Shown here: positions 24,816-33,752 of the stretch, one piece after another
Layout: each line of letters begins with the position of its first letter
Position numbering within the stretch: the first letter of the stretch is position 1
DNA from: Methanolobus bombayensis
Lineage (GTDB): Archaea; Halobacteriota; Methanosarcinia; Methanosarcinales; Methanosarcinaceae
Length of the DNA: 64,000 nucleotides
NCBI RefSeq assembly: GCF_017873415.1
Contig: NZ_JAGGKD010000006.1
Span: 124,001 to 188,000 of the forward strand
Direction of reading: 5' to 3'
Notes under the pieces: model-generated
Database searches by the model: none
Told to the model about the DNA's origin: nothing
The model's input: the letters and a program-made list of their open reading frames with translations, nothing else
Position numbers and translations under genes: made by a program

Positions 24816-25634
24816 ATGTTTCTTAAAAACGAAAAAATAAAAATAACTGTATCAGAGTTATCCACATATTTTTCCTGTCCAAGGAAATTATATTATTCAT
24901 GCCGCGGCCACGAGCAGTTCCATTCTTCCTCTCCTAGCTATATGGAACACCTTGTATTAAAGGAAGTGGCTATGCAGTATTCTGAGCTGTTGAAGGGCTC
25001 TTCGTCAAAAGACGATGTACTATCCGCAGACTTTGATTCCATGCTTTTGCAGGTTATGGATGAACTGGGTATTATTTATCCCGATGAAGTCTCAGGTTTC
25101 ACACAAGAAAAAATGAGTGAAGTTGCTGAAAATGTCCGCTCTTTTCTGCCAGAGATTCAAGAGAACCTTTCTGAGCAGGTTGAAAACCCGGAAATCTGCA
25201 AAATTGCAGACATGATCTCCTCTTCAGATAATGAACCATATCTTCAGTCTGAAAAGTTAAATGTAACTGGTGTTCCGTACAGGCTTCTCAGCATGGATGA
25301 TTCATTTGTTCCTGTGATGATAAAGACATCAAAAGCTCCTGAAAATGGAGTATGGAACAATGAAAGGTTGCATGTTACTTCCTTTGCAATGCTTGCGGAA
25401 GAAGCACACGGGGTTCCAATAAAATCCGGTCTTGTTATTTATGCAAAGTCAGGTCATTTCAGGAAGGTAAATATTCATTCCAATGACAGAAGGCAGGTCT
25501 TGAAAGCGATTGGCCGTGCAAGAAAGATAAAAGATGGAAAAATGCCGGACAAAAATGAGAGTGCATTGTGTGCAAGCTGTGAATTTACAGAGATGTGCAA
25601 CGTGAAAGCATCGCTTGCTTCAAAGTTATTGTGA
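24816..25634 (+). CDS. Stand-alone Cas4/RecB-like protein with missing acidic active-site residues
   Basis: 272 residues from ATG 24816; the reading frame is open further upstream. The four Fe-S cysteines of Cas4 are present: one in FSCPRKLYYSC near the start, three in CASCEFTEMC near the end. The nuclease core should read GxxD and then PxExK; here these read GVPYR and PVMIKTSK, so the aspartate and glutamate are replaced while the lysine remains. Cleavage activity is therefore doubtful. No CRISPR array or other cas gene is in the window. It is divergent from the HMG-CoA operon regulator and upstream of the PAPS-reductase-like gene. Confidence 0.78.
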   Translation: MFLKNEKIKITVSELSTYFSCPRKLYYSCRGHEQFHSSSPSYMEHLVLKEVAMQYSELLKGSSSKDDVLSADFDSMLLQVMDELGIIYPDEVSGFTQEKMSEVAENVRSFLPEIQENLSEQVENPEICKIADMISSSDNEPYLQSEKLNVTGVPYRLLSMDDSFVPVMIKTSKAPENGVWNNERLHVTSFAMLAEEAHGVPIKSGLVIYAKSGHFRKVNIHSNDRRQVLKAIGRARKIKDGKMPDKNESALCASCEFTEMCNVKASLASKLL

Positions 25635-25723
25635 GACCCTAAAAACCCGGTATTCAAACTACCGAATTTTAAATTCTGAGTTTGGCAAAAAGTATATATG
25701 ACTTTAATATGGAGGATGACAGA

Positions 25724-27628
25724 ATGTCCAAACCTCTTTATCTTGGTGAACTGCTCCTTTACTGGTGCTCTTCATGTAAAGTCCCTGTACTCGGAAAAGA
25801 ATGCTCCTGTGGGGCAAAGACTAAACAGGTAACTATTACTCCTCCTGGGGATATCCGACCTGCTTTTCCTTATGAAATAGAGCTTATCAATAAGATTTCT
25901 GTAGAACAGTTCAATGCACCGCTTATCACAGACCAGCGCACGGTAGTACTTAACAAATCTCCCTATGACGACCGTATGGAAGAGATTATCGTAGACGGTG
26001 AGGTCATAGGAAGCATACGTTTTGAACTTGAGAAGCTTAAATGGACCCTCCTTCTGAGGATTAATGGCGCCAGACGTATTTTTGACAATACTGACTACAA
26101 GACCCTGAAAAACTGGGTTGTTATCGATGCAGGTGCTGAGAAGTTCATTCTGGGCGGTGCAAGTGTACTAGCTCCGGGTATAAAGGACGCTGATCCATCC
26201 ATATTGGAAGCTGAAGAGGTAGTTGTCCTTACACATGAAGGGAAGGTCCTTGGTGTAGGACGCACTCGTATGAACGGGGAAAAGATGCTCGAAAGAGGAA
26301 AGGGTGTTGGCGTAAAAGTGAGGTTTAAGGAAGAGCCTGCTGAGATCACAGTTCCTGAAGGTGGGCAGACCTGGGATGACGTTGTAAAAGCCAATGAGAG
26401 CTACATAAATGATTTCATTGAGCGCTCCCATAAATTCATAAAAAATGTTTCTTCATCAGTAGACCGTCCTGTTACAGTTTCCTACTCAGGAGGAAAGGAT
26501 AGCCTCGCTGTTTTGCACCTTGTAAGTGAGTGCCTTGATGATTACGATCTTCTTTTTGCCGATACAGGCATCGAGTTCCCTGAAACTGTAAAGAATGTCC
26601 ATGATGTTGCAGAGGCTTATGGAAAGCCTTTGAATATGATCAGTTCAGGCGAAGCGTTCTGGGATTCAGTTGACAGCTTCGGTCCGCCAAGTGTTGAGGT
26701 TCGCTGGTGTTGTAAGGTCTGTAAACTTGGGCCGATTACTCAGATAATCAATGATAATTACGATAACGGATGTCTCACTTTCATAGGCCAGAGAAAGTAT
26801 GAATCCGATACCAGGGCAAAGAGTGAACGTGTCTGGAAAAATCCGTGGGTAGGCAATCAGGTAGCTGCTGCTCCTATACAGAACTGGACCGCAATGCATG
26901 TCTGGCTCTATATTTTCAAGAATGACCTTCTTTACAATCCGCTTTACGGCGAAGGATATGACAGGATAGGATGCTGGCTCTGTCCTTCTTGCTCTGTTGC
27001 TGACCTTTACAGGCTCAAGGAAACCCATCCTGGAATGGAGAAAAAGCTCAACGACTACCTGCTTTCATATGCAGAGCGTATGGGTCTTTCAGAAGAATGG
27101 GTAAAACACGGATTCTGGAGATGGAAGGATCTTCCTGCGCAGTTAAAGGAGATTGCAAAGAAGAAGGAGATCAACCTTGTTCCGAATTGCGAGAATGAAC
27201 ACAATCTCCACTTCACAGTGACCACTGGCTATCGTCCCTGCAAGCAGGGGGGAATATCCGCAGAAGGTGGTTTTGATGGCCCTGTTGACATTAACAGACT
27301 GGAGCTCACCGGCATGCTGGAAGCGGTTGGAAAATCTTCATACATGGAAGGTGTGGCAATGGTTACTGATGGTGAGAACCGTGCTCAGGTGTTTGCTTCC
27401 GGTAGTGTAACTGCCAGAGGTGATTCTGATAGGGATGCCCGCAGACTCATGAAGAAAGTGGAACTTTCTGTTAGAAGGGCTCTTCTTTGCAGTGGTTGTG
27501 GTGTCTGTGTGGGCAAGTGCCAGAGCAGATCTATAAAAATGAAAAAAGGTCTGGCTATTATCAAAGATAAATGTACACATTGTGGTCAATGCATAGATGT
27601 ATGTCCTGTCGTGAAGTTCAATTCATGA
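25724..27628 (+). CDS. PAPS-reductase-family iron-sulfur protein (Zn ribbon, PUA, reductase, 2x[4Fe-4S])
   Basis: 634 residues. Order: zinc ribbon (Cys15/18/27/29), PUA-like domain (about 130-205), PP-loop SYSGGKDS (253-260), cysteines CCKVC (329-333) and CWLCPSC (417-423) that could hold a cluster, and a C-terminal ferredoxin with CSGCGVC and CTHCGQC. This is the methanogen group of sulfonucleotide-reductase-like proteins; some reduce APS/PAPS to sulfite, others may act on RNA, as the PUA domain hints. ATG 25724 is set by GGAGG 8 nt upstream, rather than an in-frame TTG at 25682. The purH gene follows. Confidence 0.85.
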   Translation: MSKPLYLGELLLYWCSSCKVPVLGKECSCGAKTKQVTITPPGDIRPAFPYEIELINKISVEQFNAPLITDQRTVVLNKSPYDDRMEEIIVDGEVIGSIRFELEKLKWTLLLRINGARRIFDNTDYKTLKNWVVIDAGAEKFILGGASVLAPGIKDADPSILEAEEVVVLTHEGKVLGVGRTRMNGEKMLERGKGVGVKVRFKEEPAEITVPEGGQTWDDVVKANESYINDFIERSHKFIKNVSSSVDRPVTVSYSGGKDSLAVLHLVSECLDDYDLLFADTGIEFPETVKNVHDVAEAYGKPLNMISSGEAFWDSVDSFGPPSVEVRWCCKVCKLGPITQIINDNYDNGCLTFIGQRKYESDTRAKSERVWKNPWVGNQVAAAPIQNWTAMHVWLYIFKNDLLYNPLYGEGYDRIGCWLCPSCSVADLYRLKETHPGMEKKLNDYLLSYAERMGLSEEWVKHGFWRWKDLPAQLKEIAKKKEINLVPNCENEHNLHFTVTTGYRPCKQGGISAEGGFDGPVDINRLELTGMLEAVGKSSYMEGVAMVTDGENRAQVFASGSVTARGDSDRDARRLMKKVELSVRRALLCSGCGVCVGKCQSRSIKMKKGLAIIKDKCTHCGQCIDVCPVVKFNS

Positions 27629-27680
27629 TCCTGACCATAAACCTTTTAGTATATATTCGCCATTTTTATACGGTGATTTT

Positions 27681-29297
27681 TTGGTAAAAAGAGCACTGCT
27701 CAGCGTTTCTGATAAAACCGGAATTGTAGATTTTGCTCGCGGACTCGAGAAACTGGACATACAGATCATCTCTACCGGCGGAACTGCCCGCATGCTCCGT
27801 GACTCAGGTATTGAGGTCATGGACGTGGCAGATGTAACCGGGTTCCCGGAAATGATGGGCGGCAGGGTTAAAACTCTCCACCCAAGGGTCCATGGTGGAA
27901 TTCTCAGTATAAGAGATGACCATGATCATATGGGAGAGGCCCAGAAAGCAGATGTAGAAATGATAGACCTTGTAGTAGTCAATCTTTATCCATTCGAGAT
28001 AACAGTTTCAAAAGAAGGCGTTTTGCTTGACGAAGCTATAGAGAACATTGATATTGGCGGACCTGCCATGCTTCGTTCAGCAGCTAAGAATTATCGTTAT
28101 GTAAGTGTTGTGTGTGACCCTGATGATTATGGACACATCTTAAAAGAGATTCGTTCCACGGGAATTGTGTCCCCGGAAACAAGGGAATTACTGGCAGTGA
28201 AGGCTTTCAGACACACTGCAGATTATGATGCGACCATAGACACATACCTTAGCAAGGAGCTTCTTGGTGAAGATGTATTGCGCCTCAGTTACAAAGATGG
28301 AGTAACTCTCAGATATGGAGAGAACTGGCATCAGAATGCTAAATTCTATAAAGAGGATGGTATAACCGGTCCATCTCTTGCAAATGCAAAACAACTTCAT
28401 GGAAAGGAACTTTCCTTTAACAATTACATTGATGCGGACAATGCTCTTAAGACCGTAAAAGAGCTCTCTTCTTCTAACCCGGCAGTAACAATTGTAAAGC
28501 ATAACAATCCGTGTGGCTTTGCAACCGGAAAGACACTTTTGCAGGCTCTCAGTGCAGCCTGGGATTGCGATCCGATATCTGCCTATGGAAGTATCATCTG
28601 CTCTAACAAGGTTTTTGACCTGCAGTCAGCGGAATTCCTGAATGGTAAATTCGTGGAGATCATTCTTGCTCCGGGATTCGAACCGGATGCGCTTGAGTAT
28701 CTGAAGAATAAGAGTGCAAACCTGCGTCTTCTTGAAATGCCTGGACTGAATGAACCTTTTGAAGTTGAAGACACTTACAAGTTCGTGGTTGGCGGAATAC
28801 TGAAGCAGTCATGTAATGTAGGTATCTATGACAAGTGGGAATGTGTGACCGATGTTGCATACCCAGAAGAACTCCGTGCAGTATCTGAGTTTGCCCTTCA
28901 CGCATGCAAGTGTGTCAAATCAAATGCAGTTACTCTTGCATATGAGTATGATGAAGGTTGCTACATGATGCTCTCAATGGGAGCAGGCCAGCCAAACAGG
29001 GTTGATTCTATTCGAAAGCTTGCTGCAACAAAAGCACGCGAGAATCTTAAGGTAATGTATGATCGCGATAAACCTGATATGTCATATGACGATTACTGCA
29101 AAGATGTTTTCTCAAAATGTGTGATGGCTTCTGATGCTTTCTTCCCATTCGATGACAGTGTGGTACATGCAGAAGAATACGGAATTATGTATATTCTTTC
29201 CCCGGGAGGTTCCATAAGGGATCAGGAAGTCATTGACACAGCTAACAGGCTTGGCGTATCAATGATCTTCACCGGAATGAGGCACTTCTTACATTGA
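27681..29297 (+). CDS. purH: Bifunctional AICAR transformylase/IMP cyclohydrolase
   Basis: 538 residues. The N-terminal MGS-like cyclohydrolase domain (to about 200) has STGGTARML, the GRVKTLHPRVHGG motif and NIDIGGPAMLRSAAKN. The C-terminal transformylase has TLRYGENWHQ and the catalytic Lys-His in IVKHNNPCGFA. It performs the last two steps of IMP synthesis. Many archaea use separate PurP and PurO instead, so this form is of bacterial type. The start is TTG, with GGTGA just upstream. It lies about 50 nt after the PAPS-reductase-like gene. Confidence 0.95.
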   Translation: MVKRALLSVSDKTGIVDFARGLEKLDIQIISTGGTARMLRDSGIEVMDVADVTGFPEMMGGRVKTLHPRVHGGILSIRDDHDHMGEAQKADVEMIDLVVVNLYPFEITVSKEGVLLDEAIENIDIGGPAMLRSAAKNYRYVSVVCDPDDYGHILKEIRSTGIVSPETRELLAVKAFRHTADYDATIDTYLSKELLGEDVLRLSYKDGVTLRYGENWHQNAKFYKEDGITGPSLANAKQLHGKELSFNNYIDADNALKTVKELSSSNPAVTIVKHNNPCGFATGKTLLQALSAAWDCDPISAYGSIICSNKVFDLQSAEFLNGKFVEIILAPGFEPDALEYLKNKSANLRLLEMPGLNEPFEVEDTYKFVVGGILKQSCNVGIYDKWECVTDVAYPEELRAVSEFALHACKCVKSNAVTLAYEYDEGCYMMLSMGAGQPNRVDSIRKLAATKARENLKVMYDRDKPDMSYDDYCKDVFSKCVMASDAFFPFDDSVVHAEEYGIMYILSPGGSIRDQEVIDTANRLGVSMIFTGMRHFLH

Positions 29298-29460
29298 AGT
29301 GCTTTATATTTTTACATAAATCTTCTTTTTTAATGGACATTTTTATTTTAAATTTAATTTTTAGAAGCCGATCTGACATATTATTATACTTTTGTATTCA
29401 TCGAGAAAAATTATCTTCTGCTACTTTTTACGCAAAAACACTTATTACTCATTAACAAAC

Positions 29461-29471
29461 TTTTATATAAT
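29461..29471 (+). promoter_or_regulatory. TATA box of the DUF1724 regulator gene
   Basis: TTTTATATAAT lies about 60 nt before the regulator start and would place the transcript start near 29490. The upstream part of the gap (29310-29370) is T-rich and probably ends the purH transcript. Confidence 0.45.
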
Positions 29472-29531
29472 TAATCTTGTAGGTTGTCGGTTGGTTGGAT
29501 AGAGAATTCAACATGCAATTGAGGTGGAAAG

Positions 29532-30317
29532 TTGAAGTCAAAGGGACTTTTAAGTATATTGACCTTTTCAGAAAAGAGGAAGGACATATTGTTCCTGCTT
29601 GAAGAAAAGTCCTGTACCCTGTCCGATATTAAAGATTATTTCAATGTGTCTTCTCCGGAGATCTCTCCCAGGATCAAGGAAATGCTGGAGAATAATCTTA
29701 TAGAAAAGACAGATAAGAATTATCAAATTACTCCTGTTGGCAGAGCTATAATTCATCATTTCAGACCATTTCTGGATATCATTGAAACTATTGAGAATAA
29801 TGAAACATTCTGGAAAGAACATTATTTGTGTGACATACCTCAGGATTTACTTAATGACCTGATTTCTCTGAAGGAATGTAATGTTGTGTCTGACAGCATT
29901 GAAAACATCTATGAATCGCATAAGGTTTTTGTAGAGAATATCCTGAAATCTTCTGTGATTAAGGGAGTATCTTCGATATTTATACCTACATACCCTGATT
30001 TTGTGGTGAATCTGGCTAAAAGGGAGGTGCCGACCTCTCTTATATTGACTGAGAAGGTGTTCGAGAAGGTCAGGGATGAGCATCATGAAAAACTGGAAAT
30101 ATATCTGAATGCTCCTCACACTGAACTCTATGTAATAGATGATGTCAAACTTGCATTTGTGGTTACGGATATCTTCTTCTCAATGTCTTTGTTCTTCAAC
30201 CCTGATACTTATGATCCCAGGGATGATCTCGTTGGATATGATGAAGCTGCCTTAAAATGGGGAAGTGACCTTTTCGATCATTATGTACAAAAATCCCGTA
30301 AGGTTACCTCAATATGA
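29532..30317 (+). CDS. Winged-helix transcriptional regulator with DUF1724 domain
   Basis: 261 residues. An N-terminal winged helix (about 10-75; SDIKDYFNVSSPEISPRIKEML is the recognition region) is followed by the DUF1724 sensor domain (FLDIIETIENNETFWKEHYLCDIP and FFNPDTYDPRDDLVGYDEAALKWG are family blocks). In Methanosarcina, members of this family (Msr proteins) control methyltransferase genes for methylotrophic growth; the target here is unknown. The start is TTG behind GAGGTGG. It ends 5 nt from the convergent prenyltransferase gene. Confidence 0.87.
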   Translation: MKSKGLLSILTFSEKRKDILFLLEEKSCTLSDIKDYFNVSSPEISPRIKEMLENNLIEKTDKNYQITPVGRAIIHHFRPFLDIIETIENNETFWKEHYLCDIPQDLLNDLISLKECNVVSDSIENIYESHKVFVENILKSSVIKGVSSIFIPTYPDFVVNLAKREVPTSLILTEKVFEKVRDEHHEKLEIYLNAPHTELYVIDDVKLAFVVTDIFFSMSLFFNPDTYDPRDDLVGYDEAALKWGSDLFDHYVQKSRKVTSI

Positions 30318-30322
30318 ACCTA

Positions 30323-31249
30323 TCAGGCAATAAGTCCACCTGCAATTGATCTTAGTCCGACTATTGTGGTTGATTCTCCATCTATCATGAACAGTCTTCT
30401 GGTAAGTCTGTTCTTTGTTTCGACCTCTACGGGTTCTGCAAAAGTTTTGATGTACAGCATTCCGATAATGAAACTATATCCAAGGATTATGGGTTCAAAG
30501 GCCAGTGTTCCTGTGATTATTGAAGCCAGCAGTATTGCATGAGACAGGATGTGAAGGCTGAACAACAGTATTTTAGCTTTCTTTTGTCCAAGTGCCACAG
30601 GTAGTGTTTTGATACCTGCCAGAGTATCGCCCTTTATATCCTTGAAATCATAGATTGCAGAGTTTACAAAGAGTTTGAGACCAAAATAAAGGAAAATCAT
30701 TACAGGCGCGATTATATTTGTAGAATAAATACCTGCAATACCTGCAATAAATGCGCCCCACGTTGTACCGACAACGATATTCTTCATCCCAAGTCCACCT
30801 TTCAGCTTGAAATTGAATTTGCCGATCTTTGCACCTTTGCTGTAAAGATAACCTGTTATAAGAGGGAGAAATGCGAAAATTAACAGGCCATTTGCCGTGA
30901 GGATGGAGGCACCAACTAAAAAACAGATGAGAGAAATTGTCAGAGCTGTTTTCTTCGATGCACCCTTTAATTCGGGCCTGTTGGCCATATCTTCTTCAGC
31001 GTCCAATGCTCTGTCTATGGTATAAACAGCATAGATTATCAGTCCACCTGCAAGGCAGTTTAAAAATACGGATTGAATGTGTAATAAGAGAAAAGCGATG
31101 TGTATTCTTAAAGCTCCTGAGAAAGATACCAGTATGGAGCTTTTAAGAAGATCTATTGTTGGTGACAGATCAGTAAGTTGACGATTGTAGTTTTGTTCGT
31201 ACTTCTTTACTAAAAAACCCGGAAGAGTCACTGTGCAGTTCGAGCTCAT
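30323..31249 (-). CDS. UbiA-family prenyltransferase
   Basis: About 308 residues with eight or nine membrane helices. Two aspartate-rich motifs, YTIDRALDAEED (near residue 80) and YDFKDIKGD (near 210), bind the magnesium-diphosphate of the isoprenoid donor. Family members make quinones, haem derivatives or digeranylgeranylglyceryl lipids; this gene's acceptor is unknown. ATG 31249 is preferred over an upstream TTG (31267) because a TATA-like TATAATATTATA near 31290-31302 puts the transcript start at about 31265. Confidence 0.85.
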   Translation of the reverse strand: MSSNCTVTLPGFLVKKYEQNYNRQLTDLSPTIDLLKSSILVSFSGALRIHIAFLLLHIQSVFLNCLAGGLIIYAVYTIDRALDAEEDMANRPELKGASKKTALTISLICFLVGASILTANGLLIFAFLPLITGYLYSKGAKIGKFNFKLKGGLGMKNIVVGTTWGAFIAGIAGIYSTNIIAPVMIFLYFGLKLFVNSAIYDFKDIKGDTLAGIKTLPVALGQKKAKILLFSLHILSHAILLASIITGTLAFEPIILGYSFIIGMLYIKTFAEPVEVETKNRLTRRLFMIDGESTTIVGLRSIAGGLIA

Positions 31250-31267
31250 ATGAATAATAGGGCTCAA

Positions 31268-31668
31268 ACTATCTAATATTATTTTTTGAGTATAATATTA
31301 TACCAATAAACTACTATTTTTTGATTAAAGATGCAACTACTCAGGCAAAATATTCAAACCAGCTATAATATGCCTGCACTATTTGTTTGTACCGATTATT
31401 TTTATGCACGAAAGGTGCAATCATTATCAACTTCTATAATTATTATAGTACTATTATTTATCTATATATAATTTTTGTGGGCACTGATTATACCAATGAC
31501 AAAAAATGATTAACTAAACTATTGTTAATTAAAATCTACTATATATGCAGTAAAGTCCATTAAAAAATATAACGTGGTCTATATGAATAACACCACCAGG
31601 ATTTGTGTGCCATTTATTCTATTTGGTTTTTATCTCTTGTTTATGGACTGATTTAAGGATCTATTGGT
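31268..31668. other. AT-rich intergenic region
   Basis: About 400 nt between divergent genes, very AT-rich. It contains the minus-strand prenyltransferase promoter (TATA-like palindrome near 31290-31302), plus-strand TATA-like runs near 31460-31475 and 31540-31550, and one possible short reading frame at 31583-31651. No RNA gene was recognised. Confidence 0.5.
31583..31651 (+). CDS. Possible 22-residue hydrophobic peptide
   Basis: ATG to TGA encodes MNNTTRICVPFILFGFYLLF plus Met-Asp: a polar head followed by one hydrophobic segment long enough to span or dip into the membrane. GTGGT lies 6 nt upstream as a weak Shine-Dalgarno, and TATA-like sequence lies 30-40 nt before it. A frame this short can arise by chance in AT-rich DNA, so this is a candidate only. 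Confidence 0.2.
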   Translation: MNNTTRICVPFILFGFYLLFMD

Positions 31669-32079
31669 ATGGAAGGTAATATCTCTGATTTGCATATGAT
31701 CTTTCTTTGCACCCATCCTGAAAAAAATAATTGCGTACTTCCACATTGTTTTTCAAACAGTTATGGTCTGTCATTTCATTTTTGCCTTTGTGGGTCAGAA
31801 GATGAGAGAACTGTCGTTGCCATTCGCAACTATATAGCTGATGCTCTGCAGAATATATATCCGTTTGAAATGTCTTTTGTGCGTGATTTTTCTTTCAGGT
31901 TACTTGAAGATGTGAAAAAGCTCCCTTTTACTGCAAAAGGACCACGTTTAATGGTTAAAGTTCTGATAGAATGGATCTCTTTTGCAACATTGATCCTTTC
32001 TTCCAGAAAAATGATTCCTGCTGATCTAAAAGTGAAGATCAATTCAAATGATTGTGTCATTTCCTGCGGTTTGAATTAA
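31669..32079 (+). CDS. Hypothetical protein
   Basis: 136 residues, not recognised. The N-terminal third is rich in cysteine and histidine (FLCTHPEKNNCVLPHC, HFCLCGSEDE); the middle is helical and amphipathic (IADALQNIYPFEMSF, DFSFRLLEDVKKLPF). A purine stretch AAGGAT lies about 9 nt upstream of the ATG. Its 3' end overlaps the end of the opposite-strand membrane protein gene by 36 nt. Composition looks coding, but no family support can be given. Confidence 0.45.
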   Translation: MEGNISDLHMIFLCTHPEKNNCVLPHCFSNSYGLSFHFCLCGSEDERTVVAIRNYIADALQNIYPFEMSFVRDFSFRLLEDVKKLPFTAKGPRLMVKVLIEWISFATLILSSRKMIPADLKVKINSNDCVISCGLN

Positions 32080-32529
32080 TATGTATCCGAATATTATGAA
32101 AAATGCCGGAGCTATAGGCAGTGTTTTGAAACCACTGTTCCACACGGCAATAGAACTTATCAGTGAAAGAATCCCACAGAATATAAGTACATATCCTGAA
32201 GTTCTGATATCAAGTTCTTTCTCTATATTTTCTTTTAGCAATTCATAGCCAGCCAGCATAATGCAAATAATGGCTGCAAGAGTCCATGCAAGTGTTCGTA
32301 TCGAGGGGAGCAGTCCTCCCATGGATAGCAGTGTCATCTGTTTGATAATGCTGACGAAAATCGTACCATAATTGACATCAAAGTTGGCATAGAATACTGA
32401 GAACTTGATTCCCCATCCGCTAGAATAGGCAGAATAAAAATAAACTTCCCATGGAATGGCCAGGCATATAGGTGGCATTATTTTTCTTAGAAGTTTCAAG
32501 TCATTCGGTTGAAAATTTATATTCCGCAT
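32044..32529 (-). CDS. Hypothetical four-helix membrane protein
   Basis: 161 residues, not recognised. Hydrophobic segments lie at about 18-36, 58-75, 82-97, 111-129 and 137-155, the first perhaps too polar to span. The positively charged NDLKLLRKIM precedes the first. The 3' end overlaps the convergent hypothetical gene. Its start is divergent from the AbrB-PhoU regulator gene, about 110 nt away. Confidence 0.6.
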   Translation of the reverse strand: MRNINFQPNDLKLLRKIMPPICLAIPWEVYFYSAYSSGWGIKFSVFYANFDVNYGTIFVSIIKQMTLLSMGGLLPSIRTLAWTLAAIICIMLAGYELLKENIEKELDIRTSGYVLIFCGILSLISSIAVWNSGFKTLPIAPAFFIIFGYILIQTAGNDTII

Positions 32530-32641
32530 ACATATGTATTGTATAAGTCAAAATATATATTATTATGCAAAGGGAAGTGCCTATATATTACTTTGTGTTC
32601 TATATATTCGGATGATTTACAAACATAAATGAGGGATTTCA

Positions 32642-33640
32642 ATAGAAACCAGAAAAGTTCAGCAGACAGGTGGTTCTACATATATAATTTCTCTTCCGAA
32701 AAACTGGGCAGATAAAGTGGGTATCAAAACAGGTAGCAGGGTGACTTTACAGCCACAACCGGATGGTAAACTGGTACTTGATCCAATACATGATGCTCCT
32801 CCTGTAAGGAAGATCCAGATAGATGTTAGCGGGCTTATGGGTGATGCGCTCATAAGGGATATGATTGCAGCTTATCTTGCAGGTTCTGATATCATTGAGG
32901 TGAAAGCCGACAGAATCCTGGCAGAACAGAAGAATATTATCCGCAGTATGTGCTACAAGCTTATCGGGCCTGAGATCATCGAGGAAACTGCTAAAAAAGT
33001 AGTTATCCAGGACCTTTTGAATCCAGATGAGATCTCTATTAAAAAGAGTGTACGAAGGATGTATCTGATATCCAATTCCATGCACATAGATGCAGTAAAA
33101 GCAATCAAGACCCGTGACTCTGATCTTGCACTTGATGTGGACCAGAGGGATGATGATGTTGACAGACTTTTCCTTCTGATAGCAAAACAGTTCCGTTCCA
33201 TACTACGTGGTGCAAGATTGCCTGACGCAGCAGAGACATCTATTGATGAATATCATGACCTCCGAATGGCAGCCGGTCCTATTGAGCGTATAGCAGACCA
33301 TGCGCGTAAAATAGCAAAGGTTACTAATGTACTGGATGAGCCAATTCCGGATGATATTATGGAAATGATAGAGAATACATCTGAGATGTCAAGAAAGATC
33401 GTTGAGGATGCAATTGATGCACTGTATAATTTTGATGTGGAAATGGCAAATCAGGTAATAGACAGGGTTGCCCGCATGTCTCCTATGATCCACAAATTGA
33501 ACGGTGCTATTCTAAAGATCGATTCTTATGGGTCAGTAGTTGCCCTTGGTACTGTGGTTGACAGTATTGACAGGACCGGCGATTACGGTTCAAATATTGC
33601 CGAAATTGCAATAAACTCTGCAATGTCAAGGATAGTATGA
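32642..33640 (+). CDS. AbrB/SpoVT-PhoU domain phosphate-uptake regulator, apparent AUA start
   Basis: 332 residues from the proposed start. An N-terminal SpoVT/AbrB swapped-hairpin DNA-binding domain (ETRKVQQTGGSTYIISLPKN, then VGIKTGSRVTLQ) is followed by two PhoU helical repeats (about 130-330), as in archaeal phosphate-uptake regulators. The first conventional start, GTG 32717, would delete the first strands of the DNA-binding domain. Upstream, in frame, are only GGG ATT TCA ATA after a TGA at 32630. GAGGG at 32631-32635 is 6 nt from ATA 32642, which is taken as the start. Confidence 0.8.
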   Translation: METRKVQQTGGSTYIISLPKNWADKVGIKTGSRVTLQPQPDGKLVLDPIHDAPPVRKIQIDVSGLMGDALIRDMIAAYLAGSDIIEVKADRILAEQKNIIRSMCYKLIGPEIIEETAKKVVIQDLLNPDEISIKKSVRRMYLISNSMHIDAVKAIKTRDSDLALDVDQRDDDVDRLFLLIAKQFRSILRGARLPDAAETSIDEYHDLRMAAGPIERIADHARKIAKVTNVLDEPIPDDIMEMIENTSEMSRKIVEDAIDALYNFDVEMANQVIDRVARMSPMIHKLNGAILKIDSYGSVVALGTVVDSIDRTGDYGSNIAEIAINSAMSRIV

Positions 33641-33752
33641 TCTGAAAATACTCAATTTGCATGTTCAGATAATAAAAATTATATGTCAATGAGTGTTTAT
33701 ACTACTAAAATTATCCATAATTAAATATAATGCTACTTCACGGAGGGAATGA

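Noticed and set aside
24816-25634. CRISPR-associated Cas4 of a CRISPR locus
   Set aside because: No direct repeat array and no other cas gene were seen anywhere in the window, and the active-site acids are missing.
32717-33640. GTG at 32717 as the start of the AbrB-PhoU gene
   Set aside because: It would remove about 25 residues that form the conserved first half of the AbrB/SpoVT domain, and it has no Shine-Dalgarno.
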